DNA of 64,000 nt from Pseudomonadota bacterium (lineage in GTDB: Bacteria; Verrucomicrobiota; Verrucomicrobiia; Limisphaerales; SXTU01). The stretch lies in assembly GCA_009922615.1 (NCBI GenBank), contig RFVF01000023.1, positions 1 to 64,000 on the forward strand. Direction: 5' to 3'. The notes beneath the pieces are model-generated. The model did no database searches. It worked only from the letters and a program-made list of their open reading frames with translations, and had not been told where the DNA came from. Below are positions 44,288-52,561 of this stretch, piece by piece (within the stretch, counting starts at the first letter, position 1; each line of letters begins with the position of its first letter). The position numbers and the translations under genes are program-made.

Positions 44288-46840
44288 ATGAGCGACCCCG
44301 CCGCGCCAGCGCACGCCGAGCGCCACTTCGACTTGCTGGCGAATTACTCGCCGGCGGCGGCGGCGTTTGACGAGTTGCTCACGGCGGACGGCGAGCCGCG
44401 TGAGCACTACCTGCCGTTGCTGAGTCACCTCGATTCCCTCGGCCACGATGAGCTCAAGCGCCGCGCCGACACCTGCCGCCGCCTGCTGCACGAGGGCGGC
44501 ATCACCTACAACGTCTATGGCGACGCGCGCGGCATGGAGCGCCCGTGGCAGCTCGACCCGGTGCCCTTCGTCATCGCCGCTGCCGAGTGGCGCAGGCTGG
44601 AGACTGCGCTCGTCCAGCGCGCGACGCTGCTTAATCGCGTGCTCGCCGACTGCTACGGCTCGCAAGAACTCATCCGCTCCGGTCGCCTGCCGCCTGCGCT
44701 CGTCTTCGCGCAGCCGGACTTTCTGCGCCCCTGTCACGGCATCAAGCCGCCGCGCGAGAGCTTTCTCCACTTCTACGCCGCCGATCTCACGCGCTCGGCG
44801 GACGGCCAGTGGTGGGTCGTCTCCGACCGCACAGCCATCCCCACCGGTGCGGGCTACGCGCTCGCGAACCGCCTCATCACCTCGCGCCTGCTACCCGAGC
44901 CCTTCCGCGACGGAAATGTGCAACGGCTCGCCGGTTTCTTCCGCGAAGTCCGCAACTCCCTCGCTCACCTCGCCGCGCGCCACACGGACAATCCGCGCGT
45001 CGTGCTGCTCACGCCGGGGCCTTACAACGAGACTTACTTCGAGCAGGCCTACCTCGCGCGCTACCTCGGCTACATGCTTGTCGAGGGTCAGGACCTCACC
45101 GTCCGCGACGACCGCGTGTATCTGAAAACGCTTTCGGGCCTCGAGCCGGTAGACGTGATTCTGCGTCGCGTTGACGATGACTTCTGCGACCCGCTCGAAC
45201 TCCGCAACGATTCGATGCTCGGCGTGCCCGGTCTCGTGGAAGCCTTGCGCGCGGGCAACGTCGCGGTCGCCAACACGCTCGGGAGCGGCTTGCTGCAACG
45301 GCCCGCGTTCCTCGGCTTCCTGCCGGGCCTCTGCCGTCACTTGCTCGGCGAGGAACTCAAGCTGCCGTCCGTTGCGACGTGGTGGTGCGGCCAGGAGAAC
45401 GCGCGCAAATACGTGCTGGAACATCTCGACGAGCTGTTCGTGAAGCCCGCCTTCCGCAGCCGCGTGAACGGCTCGCGCGTCGAACGCGACCTGACCTCCG
45501 CCGAACGCGACGCCTTGGCCCGGGCCATCCGCTTCCAGCCGCATCAATTCGTGGCGCAGGAGCGCGCCGTGCTCTCCGTCGCGCCCGCGTGGGGTGAGCA
45601 TGGCTTGAGCGCGCGGCCCGTCACGGTGCGCGTGTATCTCGTCGCCACGGAGAAGGGCTACCAGCTCATGCCCGGCGGCCTCACGCGCGTGGCTAGCGAG
45701 ACCAGCGGCAGCTCCGTCTCGATGCAACGCGGCGGCGCGAGCAAGGACACGTGGGTCCTCAGCGACGCGCCGGTCGAGGCGACTTCGCTCCTCAGCACGC
45801 GCGGCCAGCCCATTGAGCTGCGCCGTGTCGGCAACAACCTGCCGAGCCGCATGGCGGACAATTTCTACTGGCTGGGCCGCTACGCGGAACGCGCGGACTT
45901 CACCACGCGCATGTTGCGTGCCGCGCTGTTGCGCTTCGGCCCGGAGGCCTCGGGCGGTTCGCTGCCTTTTCTCGAACCCTTGCTGCGAACGCTGGAAACG
46001 CAGGGCCAGCTCACGCCCGGCGATGCTGGTCGGGACATCCGCGCGAACCACGAGGCGCTCGAGGCGGACTTGCTCGCGGCCATCTTCGACCCGAAGCGCC
46101 CCGGCAGCCTGCGGCGCATCGCGGAGAACTTGCAGCGGCTTGCGATGCTGGTGCGCGATCGCACCTCGAACGAAGTCTGGCGCGTGCTGAGTTCGCTCGA
46201 CGACCTGCTCGCACGGCCCGCGTCCGGCGTGATGCTCACCGGCGATGCCGTGGGCATCCTGCATCAGGCGATGCTCACGCTCGCGGCCTTCAGCGGTCTG
46301 GCCCGCGAAAACATGACGCGCGCTCACGGTTGGCGCTTTCTCGACATGGGTCGGCGCATCGAGCGTGGCGTGTATCTCTGCACCTTGCTAGAGAACGCGC
46401 TGGCCTCGCCCGAGGCGGACAACCCGAGCGTTTTGGAGTCCGTGCTGGATGTGTGCGACTGCGCCATCACCTACCGCGCCCGCTACAACCTGCTGCCGAA
46501 CATCGTCGCCGTTTACGACCTCGTCCTGCTCGACGACACCAACCCGCGCTCGCTGCTCTTCCAGCTCAACCAACTCGTGAAGCACGTGGACCGCCTGCCA
46601 CAGGAGCGTGAGAGCGCGCTGCCGAGCGCGGGCCAACGTGTGCTCATTGAAAGCGTCGGGCGCCTGCGCCTGCTCGACCCGCGCGAGCTGAATACACTCG
46701 ACGGCGGCTGGCACGACTCCGAGACCGGCACGGTCGTGAGTGCCACGCTGCGCGACCTGCCGCGACTGAGCGACGCGATTGCCGTGAGTTACTTCGCGCA
46801 CTCGACGATTTCCCGCGCCGACCAGGGAGGCTCGCCGTGA
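44288..46840 (+). CDS. Circularly permuted ATP-grasp fused to alpha-E domain
   Basis: 850 residues, one polypeptide carrying both functions that the two upstream genes (37555-39018 and 39108-40148) carry separately. Residues ~1-500 are ATP-grasp: [71 protein letters not shown] and GGASKDTWVL. Residues ~515-840 are alpha-E, opening NNLPSRMADNFYWLGRYAER. It presumably couples ligation with the helper domain on one chain. The next gene starts with GTG overlapping this stop by 4 bp, after a good GGAGG ribosome site, so translation is coupled. Sequence differs clearly from the split copy, so these are old paralogs. Confidence 0.92.
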   Translation: MSDPAAPAHAERHFDLLANYSPAAAAFDELLTADGEPREHYLPLLSHLDSLGHDELKRRADTCRRLLHEGGITYNVYGDARGMERPWQLDPVPFVIAAAEWRRLETALVQRATLLNRVLADCYGSQELIRSGRLPPALVFAQPDFLRPCHGIKPPRESFLHFYAADLTRSADGQWWVVSDRTAIPTGAGYALANRLITSRLLPEPFRDGNVQRLAGFFREVRNSLAHLAARHTDNPRVVLLTPGPYNETYFEQAYLARYLGYMLVEGQDLTVRDDRVYLKTLSGLEPVDVILRRVDDDFCDPLELRNDSMLGVPGLVEALRAGNVAVANTLGSGLLQRPAFLGFLPGLCRHLLGEELKLPSVATWWCGQENARKYVLEHLDELFVKPAFRSRVNGSRVERDLTSAERDALARAIRFQPHQFVAQERAVLSVAPAWGEHGLSARPVTVRVYLVATEKGYQLMPGGLTRVASETSGSSVSMQRGGASKDTWVLSDAPVEATSLLSTRGQPIELRRVGNNLPSRMADNFYWLGRYAERADFTTRMLRAALLRFGPEASGGSLPFLEPLLRTLETQGQLTPGDAGRDIRANHEALEADLLAAIFDPKRPGSLRRIAENLQRLAMLVRDRTSNEVWRVLSSLDDLLARPASGVMLTGDAVGILHQAMLTLAAFSGLARENMTRAHGWRFLDMGRRIERGVYLCTLLENALASPEADNPSVLESVLDVCDCAITYRARYNLLPNIVAVYDLVLLDDTNPRSLLFQLNQLVKHVDRLPQERESALPSAGQRVLIESVGRLRLLDPRELNTLDGGWHDSETGTVVSATLRDLPRLSDAIAVSYFAHSTISRADQGGSP

Positions 46841-47715
46841 ACTACCGCATCGTCCATCGCACGACTTACGACTACAGCGAGCCGGTCACGGTTTCGCATC
46901 ACGCGGCTCGCTTGAAGCCGCGCTCGCTCGGGCACCAGCAGCGGCTGGAGTTTGTATCGCACATCACCATCACGCCGGAACCGCTGGTGCGGAAGGTCCG
47001 CACTGACTATTTCGGGAATCGCGTTTGCTTCTTTAGCATCCAGGAGTTGCACCAGCGGTTTGAAGTCATCGCGGAAAGCCTCGTGAGCATGACGGAAACG
47101 ACGCCGCCGGTAGCGTCGCTCTCGCCACCGTGGGACCAGGTGGCAACGCTATTTTCCGACCCGGTCTCGCCTGCCGTAGCCGAGCCTTACCAATTCGTCT
47201 TCGATTCGCCCGGCGCGCGCGCGATGCAGGAGCTGGCTGACTACGCGCAGCCCAGCTTCGCCGCCGGCACGCCGCTCTTGGTCGCCGTGGCGGACCTGAA
47301 CCGCCGCATCCACGCGGATTTCACCTACGACCCGGTGGCTACGACGGTCGCGACGCCGCTGGAGGAAGTCATCGCGCAACGGCGCGGCGTTTGTCAGGAC
47401 TTCGCGCATCTGGCGATTGCTACGCTTCGTTCGCTCGGCGTGCCTGCGCGCTACGTGAGCGGCTACTTGCGCACGCAGCCACCGGCGGGGAAGGAACGTC
47501 TCGTCGGTGCGGACGCGTCGCACGCGTGGTTCTCCGCGTTCTGCCCGGACCTCGGCTGGGTGGACTTTGACCCGACGAACAATCTCCAACCCGGCGCAGA
47601 GCACATCACCGTCGCTTACGGCCGCGACTACGGCGACGTGAGTCCCATCAGCGGCATTCTCACCGGCGGCGGCGAGCACGTGGTGAAAGTGTCGGTAGAC
47701 GTGGCGCCAGCGTGA
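46837..47715 (+). CDS. Transglutaminase-like protein with bacterial N-domain
   Basis: 292 residues from the GTG at 46837, which overlaps the previous stop (GTGA). A GGAGG lies at the right distance, which settles the start. The N-terminal ~85 residues are the bacterial transglutaminase-associated beta domain (MNYRIVHRTTYDYSEPVTVS). The core has Cys186 (RRGVCQDFAHLA), His229 (ADASHAWFSAF) and Asp245 (DFDPTNNL), a full triad. Such proteins in this cluster type are probably peptidases or amide-forming enzymes acting on the product of the ATP-grasp enzymes. No signal peptide is seen, so it should act in the cytoplasm. The C-terminus ends soon after DVSPISGILTGGG, a typical family end. Confidence 0.92.
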   Translation: MNYRIVHRTTYDYSEPVTVSHHAARLKPRSLGHQQRLEFVSHITITPEPLVRKVRTDYFGNRVCFFSIQELHQRFEVIAESLVSMTETTPPVASLSPPWDQVATLFSDPVSPAVAEPYQFVFDSPGARAMQELADYAQPSFAAGTPLLVAVADLNRRIHADFTYDPVATTVATPLEEVIAQRRGVCQDFAHLAIATLRSLGVPARYVSGYLRTQPPAGKERLVGADASHAWFSAFCPDLGWVDFDPTNNLQPGAEHITVAYGRDYGDVSPISGILTGGGEHVVKVSVDVAPA

Positions 47716-47733
47716 GGCGCGCCGCACCTCCTC

Positions 47734-48564
47734 ATGAAGTGGGACATCCTCCATCGCACGCGCTTCAGCTATGCGTCGCCGGTGCGCGACAGCTTCAACG
47801 AGGTGCGTCTCCAGCCGCCGAGCAACGACCGGCAAACGGTCGAGTCGTTTTTGTTGAAGGTGCTGCCGGCCGCGCGACTGCGGCACTACGCGGACTTTTA
47901 CCACAACACCATCCACCACTTCGAAATCCCCGAACCACATTCGTCGCTGATGGTGGACAGCCAATGCCGCGTGACGACGCGTTCGCCAAACTTGCTCGCG
48001 GACAACGCGACACCGTTTCCGCTGGCGCGCATTGACGAGGCGTTGCGCTGGGAGCGGAGCTACGACTTCCTTCAGCCGAGCCGTTTCGTGGACACCTTGC
48101 CGCAGACGTGGCGGCTTGCGCTCGATGTGCTCGGCGACCAGCAGGACACTTGGCAGGCAGCGCTGGCGCTGATGCGCTTCGTCCACACGCACCTGACCTA
48201 CGTGACCGCTTCGACCCACGTCCACACGCACATGCAGGACGTGCTGACGCAACGGCGCGGCGTTTGTCAGGACTTCGCGCACGTGCTGCTCGGCCTGTGC
48301 CGCGCAGTGAAAATCCCGGCGTGCTACGTGAGCGGTTACCTCGCCACGGAAGCTGCCAGCGCGACGCACGCGTGGACGGAAGTGCTCATCCCCGGCATCG
48401 GCTGGCGCGCGCTGGACCCGACGCATAACTGCCAGCCGGACGAGTGTTACGTGAAGATCGCTGTGGGCCGCGACTATGCGGACGTCGCGCCCGTCAGTGG
48501 GCATTACGTCGGGAACACGCAACGCTCACTGGAGGTCAGCGTGCAGATTCGGGCGGTGGAGTGA
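47734..48564 (+). CDS. Second transglutaminase-like protein
   Basis: 276 residues from the ATG at 47734, 18 bp after the previous gene and with no Shine-Dalgarno site. It has the same layout as its neighbour: N-domain (KWDILHRTRFSYASPVRDS), then core with Cys178 (RRGVCQDFAHVL), His212 (ATHAWTEVLIPG) and Asp228 (ALDPTHN), and the closing DVAPVSGHYVG. The two are paralogs but differ throughout, so the duplication is not recent. It is the last gene of the island. The next gene is convergent, 14 bp away. Confidence 0.92.
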   Translation: MKWDILHRTRFSYASPVRDSFNEVRLQPPSNDRQTVESFLLKVLPAARLRHYADFYHNTIHHFEIPEPHSSLMVDSQCRVTTRSPNLLADNATPFPLARIDEALRWERSYDFLQPSRFVDTLPQTWRLALDVLGDQQDTWQAALALMRFVHTHLTYVTASTHVHTHMQDVLTQRRGVCQDFAHVLLGLCRAVKIPACYVSGYLATEAASATHAWTEVLIPGIGWRALDPTHNCQPDECYVKIAVGRDYADVAPVSGHYVGNTQRSLEVSVQIRAVE

Positions 48565-48578
48565 ACCTTTGCGGCCGC

Positions 48579-48791
48579 TCACGTCAGCGGCGTGCTCGTG
48601 CCGGTGAGCGACTTGCGGACGATTTTTTTCACCGTCTCTAGGTTTTTCGTCAGCTCGTAGGTGGCCTTGAGCAACTCGTCCTGCGCGGCGGGATTGCCCA
48701 GCGCGCGGATGGCCGGCTGGAGTTTCAGCGTGGCCTTCGAGATTTCGTCGCAAGTCAGTTTAATCGAGTCGGAGGCTTCGGTGGGAGTCAT
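48579..48791 (-). CDS. Small charged helical protein, unknown
   Basis: 70 residues, no family recognised. The composition (EASDSIKLTCDEISKATLKL, then ELLKATYELTKNLETVKKIV) suggests two amphipathic helices, possibly a dimer or coiled coil. There is no signal peptide. It lies 9 bp after the sulfite-oxidase-like gene on the same strand, so the two may form an operon. Confidence 0.55.
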   Translation of the reverse strand: MTPTEASDSIKLTCDEISKATLKLQPAIRALGNPAAQDELLKATYELTKNLETVKKIVRKSLTGTSTPLT

Positions 48792-48800
48792 AGGAGCAGT

Positions 48801-49433
48801 TCAGGAGAAACGGTCTTCCGTCCACGGATCAGCGGTGTTCGAGTAGCCGCGCAATTCCCAGAAGCCGAGAATGTCGCGGTCGAGGAACGTGATCTCGCGC
48901 ACCCACTTCGCACCCTTCCACGCGTAGCGCTTGGGGACGATCACTCGCGCGGGCCCGCCGTGTTCGATGGACAACGGTTGGCCGTTCCACGTGTGCGCGA
49001 TGAGCACGTCGTCGTCGAGGCAGACGTCGAGCGGGTTGTTCGTGGAGTAGCCGTCGTGGCTCTTGAAGAAGACATGCGTGGCGCTGGCCTTCGTCTTCAC
49101 CAGATCGGCAAGCGTGAAGAACGCCACGCCACTGAACACCATGTCGAACTGGCTCCAAGTCGTGACGCAGTGAAAGTCGCTCGTGTCCGTGAACTGCGGC
49201 AGCGCGAGGAAGTCCGGCCAACTCAACGTCACCGGATTCTCCACATGGCCGCCGATCTTCAGCTCCCATTTGTCAAGCGGCACCTCGATGTGCTGACCGA
49301 GATCTAGCACGGGGAAGTTGTGCACCTGCCGTTGGCCGGGCGGGAGCCGGTCCGTGGAGCGCACGGACGGCTTCTCCTGGCCCGCCATCTTGCGCGCCCA
49401 GCGCTCCTTCCGCGCGATGTAGTCATTGTTCAT
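48801..49433 (-). CDS. Sulfite-oxidase-like molybdopterin oxidoreductase
   Basis: 210 residues, the length of the short soluble group within the sulfite oxidase/MsrP fold. Its molybdenum-cofactor domain is visible from WELKIGGHVENPVTLSW onward. The Cys that binds molybdenum is Cys89 in DFHCVTTWSQ. Further blocks are YSTNNPLDVCLDDDVLIAH, EHGGPARVIVPKRYAWKGAK and a final FWELRGYSNTADPW. No Tat signal, haem domain or membrane partner is present, so it should be cytoplasmic. The natural substrate of this group is generally unknown, so sulfite oxidation should not be assumed. No molybdenum cofactor genes are nearby. Confidence 0.88.
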   Translation of the reverse strand: MNNDYIARKERWARKMAGQEKPSVRSTDRLPPGQRQVHNFPVLDLGQHIEVPLDKWELKIGGHVENPVTLSWPDFLALPQFTDTSDFHCVTTWSQFDMVFSGVAFFTLADLVKTKASATHVFFKSHDGYSTNNPLDVCLDDDVLIAHTWNGQPLSIEHGGPARVIVPKRYAWKGAKWVREITFLDRDILGFWELRGYSNTADPWTEDRFS

Positions 49434-49566
49434 CGGACGCGCAAACGGTGCGGCAGGGCAGGGGAGCTGGCAAGCGTGCAGGCGGCACGGTCGAATAGTG
49501 CCGAGGTCCGCGCGTCCGGGATTGGTGTCTCGTAACCGTGATCGTCAACTGAATCGAATCTGCACC

Positions 49567-50583
49567 ATGCGCCTCACCGCCCTTGCCGCCCTCACTCTCA
49601 CCGCCTTGCTTCTGCCCGCCCGCGCCGCCGAATGGAAGCCCGTCGCCGACTGGCTCAAGCTCCCCGAAGGCCGCCCCCAGCTTGGTAACATGCACGGGGA
49701 TATCGCCGTCAGCTCCAAGGGCGACGTTTACGTCAGCACGCAGGATACCAAGGCCGGCGTGCAAGTTTACGGCCCCGACGGCAAGTGGCTCCGCAACCTC
49801 CCGGACGCCCCCGCTGACTTCCATGGCTTCGTCATCAAGAAGCAGGCCGACGGCGAATTCATCTACGGCCCGCGCCTCTCCGGCCAGACCATCCTCAAGC
49901 TCACCCTCGAAGGGAAAAAGGTTTTGGAAATCCACGCCTCCGCCATCCCTGACGAGTTCAAAAACAAGACCGGTCCCGGCAAGAAGAAGAACGACAAGGG
50001 CGAAGCCATCAAGGACCCCAACGAAGGCAAATCCTTCGTGCGTCTCACCGGCATGGACGTCGCGCCCAACGGCGAATGGTTCGTCACCGATGGCTACTCC
50101 ACCAGCTACGTCCACCGCTTCGACAAGGATGGCAAATACCTGAAATCCTTCGGCGGCAAGAAAGCCCCCTACAACTTCACCACGCTGCACAAGATCGCCG
50201 TGGACACCCGCTTCACGCCCAACCGCATCATCGCCTGCGACCGCGAGGCTCTGCGCGTCGTGCACATGTCCCTCGATGGCGAGCTGCTCGGCGTCGTCGC
50301 CAAGGACCTGCTCGCGCCCGCGGCCATCACCGTGCAGGGCGACTACGCCCTCGTCGGTGAAATCGGCGGCGCGGTGAGTGTGCTGGACAAGGAGGGCAAG
50401 CTCGTTGCCCGGCTCGGTCTGAACACCGAGAAGGCCGAGGTGAAGAACAACCAGACCAAGCCCGAAGTCTGGCGCACCGGCTTCGTCACCGCGCCGCACG
50501 GCGTGGCCTTCAATGCCGCCGGCGACGTCTTCGTGGCCGAATACAACGTCTACGGCCGCGTTCACCGCTGGAACAAGTTGTAG
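49567..50583 (+). CDS. Secreted NHL-type beta-propeller protein
   Basis: 338 residues from the ATG at 49567, chosen because a clean signal peptide follows (MRLTALAALTLTALLLPARA, cleavage before AEW). Longer frames upstream are not homologous. The mature protein has about six blades, e.g. GDIAVSSKGDVYVSTQD, GMDVAPNGEWFVTDGY and GVAFNAAGDVFVAEYN, the pattern of NHL/peptidylglycine-lyase-like propellers. A Lys/Gly-rich loop (GPGKKKNDKGEAIKDPNEGK) extends one blade. Secreted NHL proteins are frequent in Verrucomicrobia and Planctomycetes, and their partners are mostly unknown. No enzyme motif is seen. It is divergent from the molybdoenzyme. Confidence 0.82.
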   Translation: MRLTALAALTLTALLLPARAAEWKPVADWLKLPEGRPQLGNMHGDIAVSSKGDVYVSTQDTKAGVQVYGPDGKWLRNLPDAPADFHGFVIKKQADGEFIYGPRLSGQTILKLTLEGKKVLEIHASAIPDEFKNKTGPGKKKNDKGEAIKDPNEGKSFVRLTGMDVAPNGEWFVTDGYSTSYVHRFDKDGKYLKSFGGKKAPYNFTTLHKIAVDTRFTPNRIIACDREALRVVHMSLDGELLGVVAKDLLAPAAITVQGDYALVGEIGGAVSVLDKEGKLVARLGLNTEKAEVKNNQTKPEVWRTGFVTAPHGVAFNAAGDVFVAEYNVYGRVHRWNKL

Positions 50584-50637
50584 CCATTGGTGGTGATCGC
50601 CAAGGCTCGCGAACAATCCTCAAGATCAAACTGCGGC

Positions 50638-51177
50638 TCACCGGGCTTCCGCGTGAGTTTCCACCCAGCGGGCAAACAGCCAGAGCAAATCAGCGAGGCG
50701 GTTGAGGTAGATGATGATCTCGGAGTTCTGCAATTGCCCCGCCTCGTGCAGCGCGCACACGTGCCGCTCGGCGCGGCGGCACACGGTGCGCGCGACATCC
50801 AGCGCCGCGCTGTTCAGCGTTGCGCCCGGCGTGGCCCAACCCTTGAAGGTGATGCTTTGTTTTTCGATTTCACCGACGAGTTGATCCAGCTTTGCCGTTA
50901 GTTCCGCGCTCACCAAGGTGAAGCCGTCTTTCGCGTAGCGCGGCAAATCCTCCGAGCCGGTGGCCAGCTCGCCCATCAACGTCACGAGGTCTTGCTGGAT
51001 CGCGAGCAGGTTGCCGCTGACAAAAGCGTGCTGGGCTGAGGCCCGCGCAAGGCCGAGCGCGGCGTTCAACTCATCCACGGACCCGTAGGCTTCCACGCGC
51101 GGGTGGCACTTGGACACGCGGCGGTTATACATCAGGCCGGTGGTGCCGTTGTCGCCGGTTTTGGTTGCGATACTCAT
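50638..51177 (-). CDS. ATP:cob(I)alamin adenosyltransferase (PduO/MMAB type)
   Basis: 179 residues from the ATG at 51177, directly before SIATKTGDNGTTGL, the normal N-terminus of the family. The enzyme transfers adenosyl from ATP to cob(I)alamin, making coenzyme B12. Motifs: TKTGDNGTTGL for ATP binding, EAYGSVDELNAALG, TFKGWATPGATLNSAALDVA, and VCRRAERHVCAL, whose Arg and Glu residues are conserved. It closes with the helix of YLNRLADLLWLFARW. No B12-dependent enzyme or transporter is adjacent, so the pathway it serves is not visible here. Confidence 0.93.
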   Translation of the reverse strand: MSIATKTGDNGTTGLMYNRRVSKCHPRVEAYGSVDELNAALGLARASAQHAFVSGNLLAIQQDLVTLMGELATGSEDLPRYAKDGFTLVSAELTAKLDQLVGEIEKQSITFKGWATPGATLNSAALDVARTVCRRAERHVCALHEAGQLQNSEIIIYLNRLADLLWLFARWVETHAEAR

Positions 51178-51302
51178 GGGCGCGGAGGGTAAGGCGATTA
51201 CCCCAGCGCGCAAGCGTGCCGCGGGGGCGGCGGAAAAATCGTCGACTGCGGACTGGCCACGGACGCAAGAGTTGCTACGGTCCCGGGGGTCCGATTACGA
51301 AC

Positions 51303-51548
51303 ATGAAACTCCTCCTGAAAATCGCCTTCCTGCTGTTCGTCCTTTACGTCCTCGTGCTGTTGGGCCGAGAGAATCGTGGGACAGTTGACTTCACCCTGCC
51401 ACCGTTGCTGCCCAGCAAAATCACCTTGCCTTCCGCGATTATGTATTACGTGTTCTTTGCGGTGGGCGTGGTGACGGGCTCCATCCTCACCGCCGGCATG
51501 AGCAAGGGCGAGGGCAAGGGCGGCGGGGCTGGCAAGTCGGGCAAGTAA
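51303..51548 (+). CDS. Small two-helix membrane protein, LapA/DUF1049-like
   Basis: 81 residues from the ATG at 51303. Two membrane helices are present (LLLKIAFLLFVLYVLVLL and AIMYYVFFAVGVVTGSIL), joined by a short loop with ENRGTVDFTLPPLLPS. The C-terminus is Gly/Lys-rich (KGEGKGGGAGKSGK). This layout resembles LapA-domain (DUF1049) proteins, which in some bacteria help assemble the envelope lipopolysaccharide, but the match is by shape only. The next gene begins 4 bp after its stop, so the two are probably co-transcribed. Confidence 0.6.
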   Translation: MKLLLKIAFLLFVLYVLVLLGRENRGTVDFTLPPLLPSKITLPSAIMYYVFFAVGVVTGSILTAGMSKGEGKGGGAGKSGK

Positions 51549-51551
51549 CTT

Positions 51552-52487
51552 GTGAGGCTGCGACTCGAAGTCCTGATCGCGCTGCTTTCGTGCATGTGGA
51601 CTGCGGCAGCGCAGCCCAAGCCGCCGGCGGATGCGTGGCTGGCCGAGCGCCCGGTTTATCCTTCAGGGCTGGGCTCCAACGCGTCGTCTCCCGAGGCTTT
51701 CCTGACTTTGAGCGCCGAGCTGGTCGCCGAGCAGTTGAAAGTCCGCTGGCTAGCCTCGCCCGCCTCGGCTCCAGTCCAAGTGCTCCTCTACTACAGCGCG
51801 GATGTGCCGGGACACTGGCCGGCTCGCGATTGGCGTGCGGTGCCCATGCCCCGCCGGGGCGAGGCTTGGGAGGCTACGCTGCCGGTGGATGATCTGGATG
51901 TGCCGTTGGTTTATTTTGTCAGCGACGCCAGTGCCACTCCGGCGCGGTGCTCGCCCATGCGCGTTGTCTCGCCGCGGCTGGCGGGGATGGAAAAACCTTC
52001 ACGGGTCTTTTGGCCGTTTCTGGATGGGTTCGAGGATGGCCTCGCGGGCTGGCAACTCGTGACGCCCGATGCTCCCGCCTTGCGAATCTCGCCCCAAGCT
52101 CACGATGGTAACGCCGCGCTGGCCGTCACGCTGCCGGCCGGTCGGCAAACCGTCTCGGTGAGCACGCCGCGCGTGCGCGGATGGCATTACTCGCTGCAGC
52201 TTGCCACTGGCGTGCGTGTGTGGTTGCGCGCGCCGGGCGGCACTGGTGAGGCACGTTTCACTTTGCACGCCCACGCAGGAACCACGAATGCTCTCGCCAC
52301 CGCCTCAACCATCGTCGCTCCGCTGAACGACCAGTGGCAGCGGGTGGATTTGGCGTTTGGCTCATTCTCCAACTTTCCGGTCGCCAGCACCGACAGGTTT
52401 AGCATCGAATTCCGGGGCGACGGGCCGCGTGAATTCCTGGTGGATGACTTGCAACTGCTGGGGCGCTGGAAACTGCCGGGGAACTGA
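51552..52487 (+). CDS. Unrecognised secreted protein with beta-sandwich domains
   Basis: 311 residues from the GTG at 51552, 4 bp after the small membrane gene. The N-terminus is a signal peptide (LRLEVLIALLSCMWTAAA, cut before QPKPPADA). The first part is an Ig-like beta domain (EAFLTLSAELVAEQLKVRWL ... VPLVYFVSDASATPARCSP). The rest looks like a carbohydrate-binding-type jellyroll: GFEDGLAGWQLVTPDAPALR, then DQWQRVDLAFGSF and a final EFLVDDLQLLG. Such folds bind sugars, but no ligand residues could be checked. No enzyme domain is present. Confidence 0.65.
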   Translation: MRLRLEVLIALLSCMWTAAAQPKPPADAWLAERPVYPSGLGSNASSPEAFLTLSAELVAEQLKVRWLASPASAPVQVLLYYSADVPGHWPARDWRAVPMPRRGEAWEATLPVDDLDVPLVYFVSDASATPARCSPMRVVSPRLAGMEKPSRVFWPFLDGFEDGLAGWQLVTPDAPALRISPQAHDGNAALAVTLPAGRQTVSVSTPRVRGWHYSLQLATGVRVWLRAPGGTGEARFTLHAHAGTTNALATASTIVAPLNDQWQRVDLAFGSFSNFPVASTDRFSIEFRGDGPREFLVDDLQLLGRWKLPGN

Positions 52488-52561
52488 CCGCGACTTCGCG
52501 TTTCCTGCAATAGTTCCAGTCGCTGGGTTGCCTGCCCGATTTATGTCACCTGCTGGGCAGT

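Noticed and set aside
44891-46327. Minus-strand open frame of about 478 codons
   Set aside because: It lies wholly antisense to the ATP-grasp/alpha-E fusion, whose motifs are unmistakable; no domain is seen in it.
47149-48522. Minus-strand open frame of about 457 codons
   Set aside because: It covers both transglutaminase genes in antisense and shows only shadow composition.
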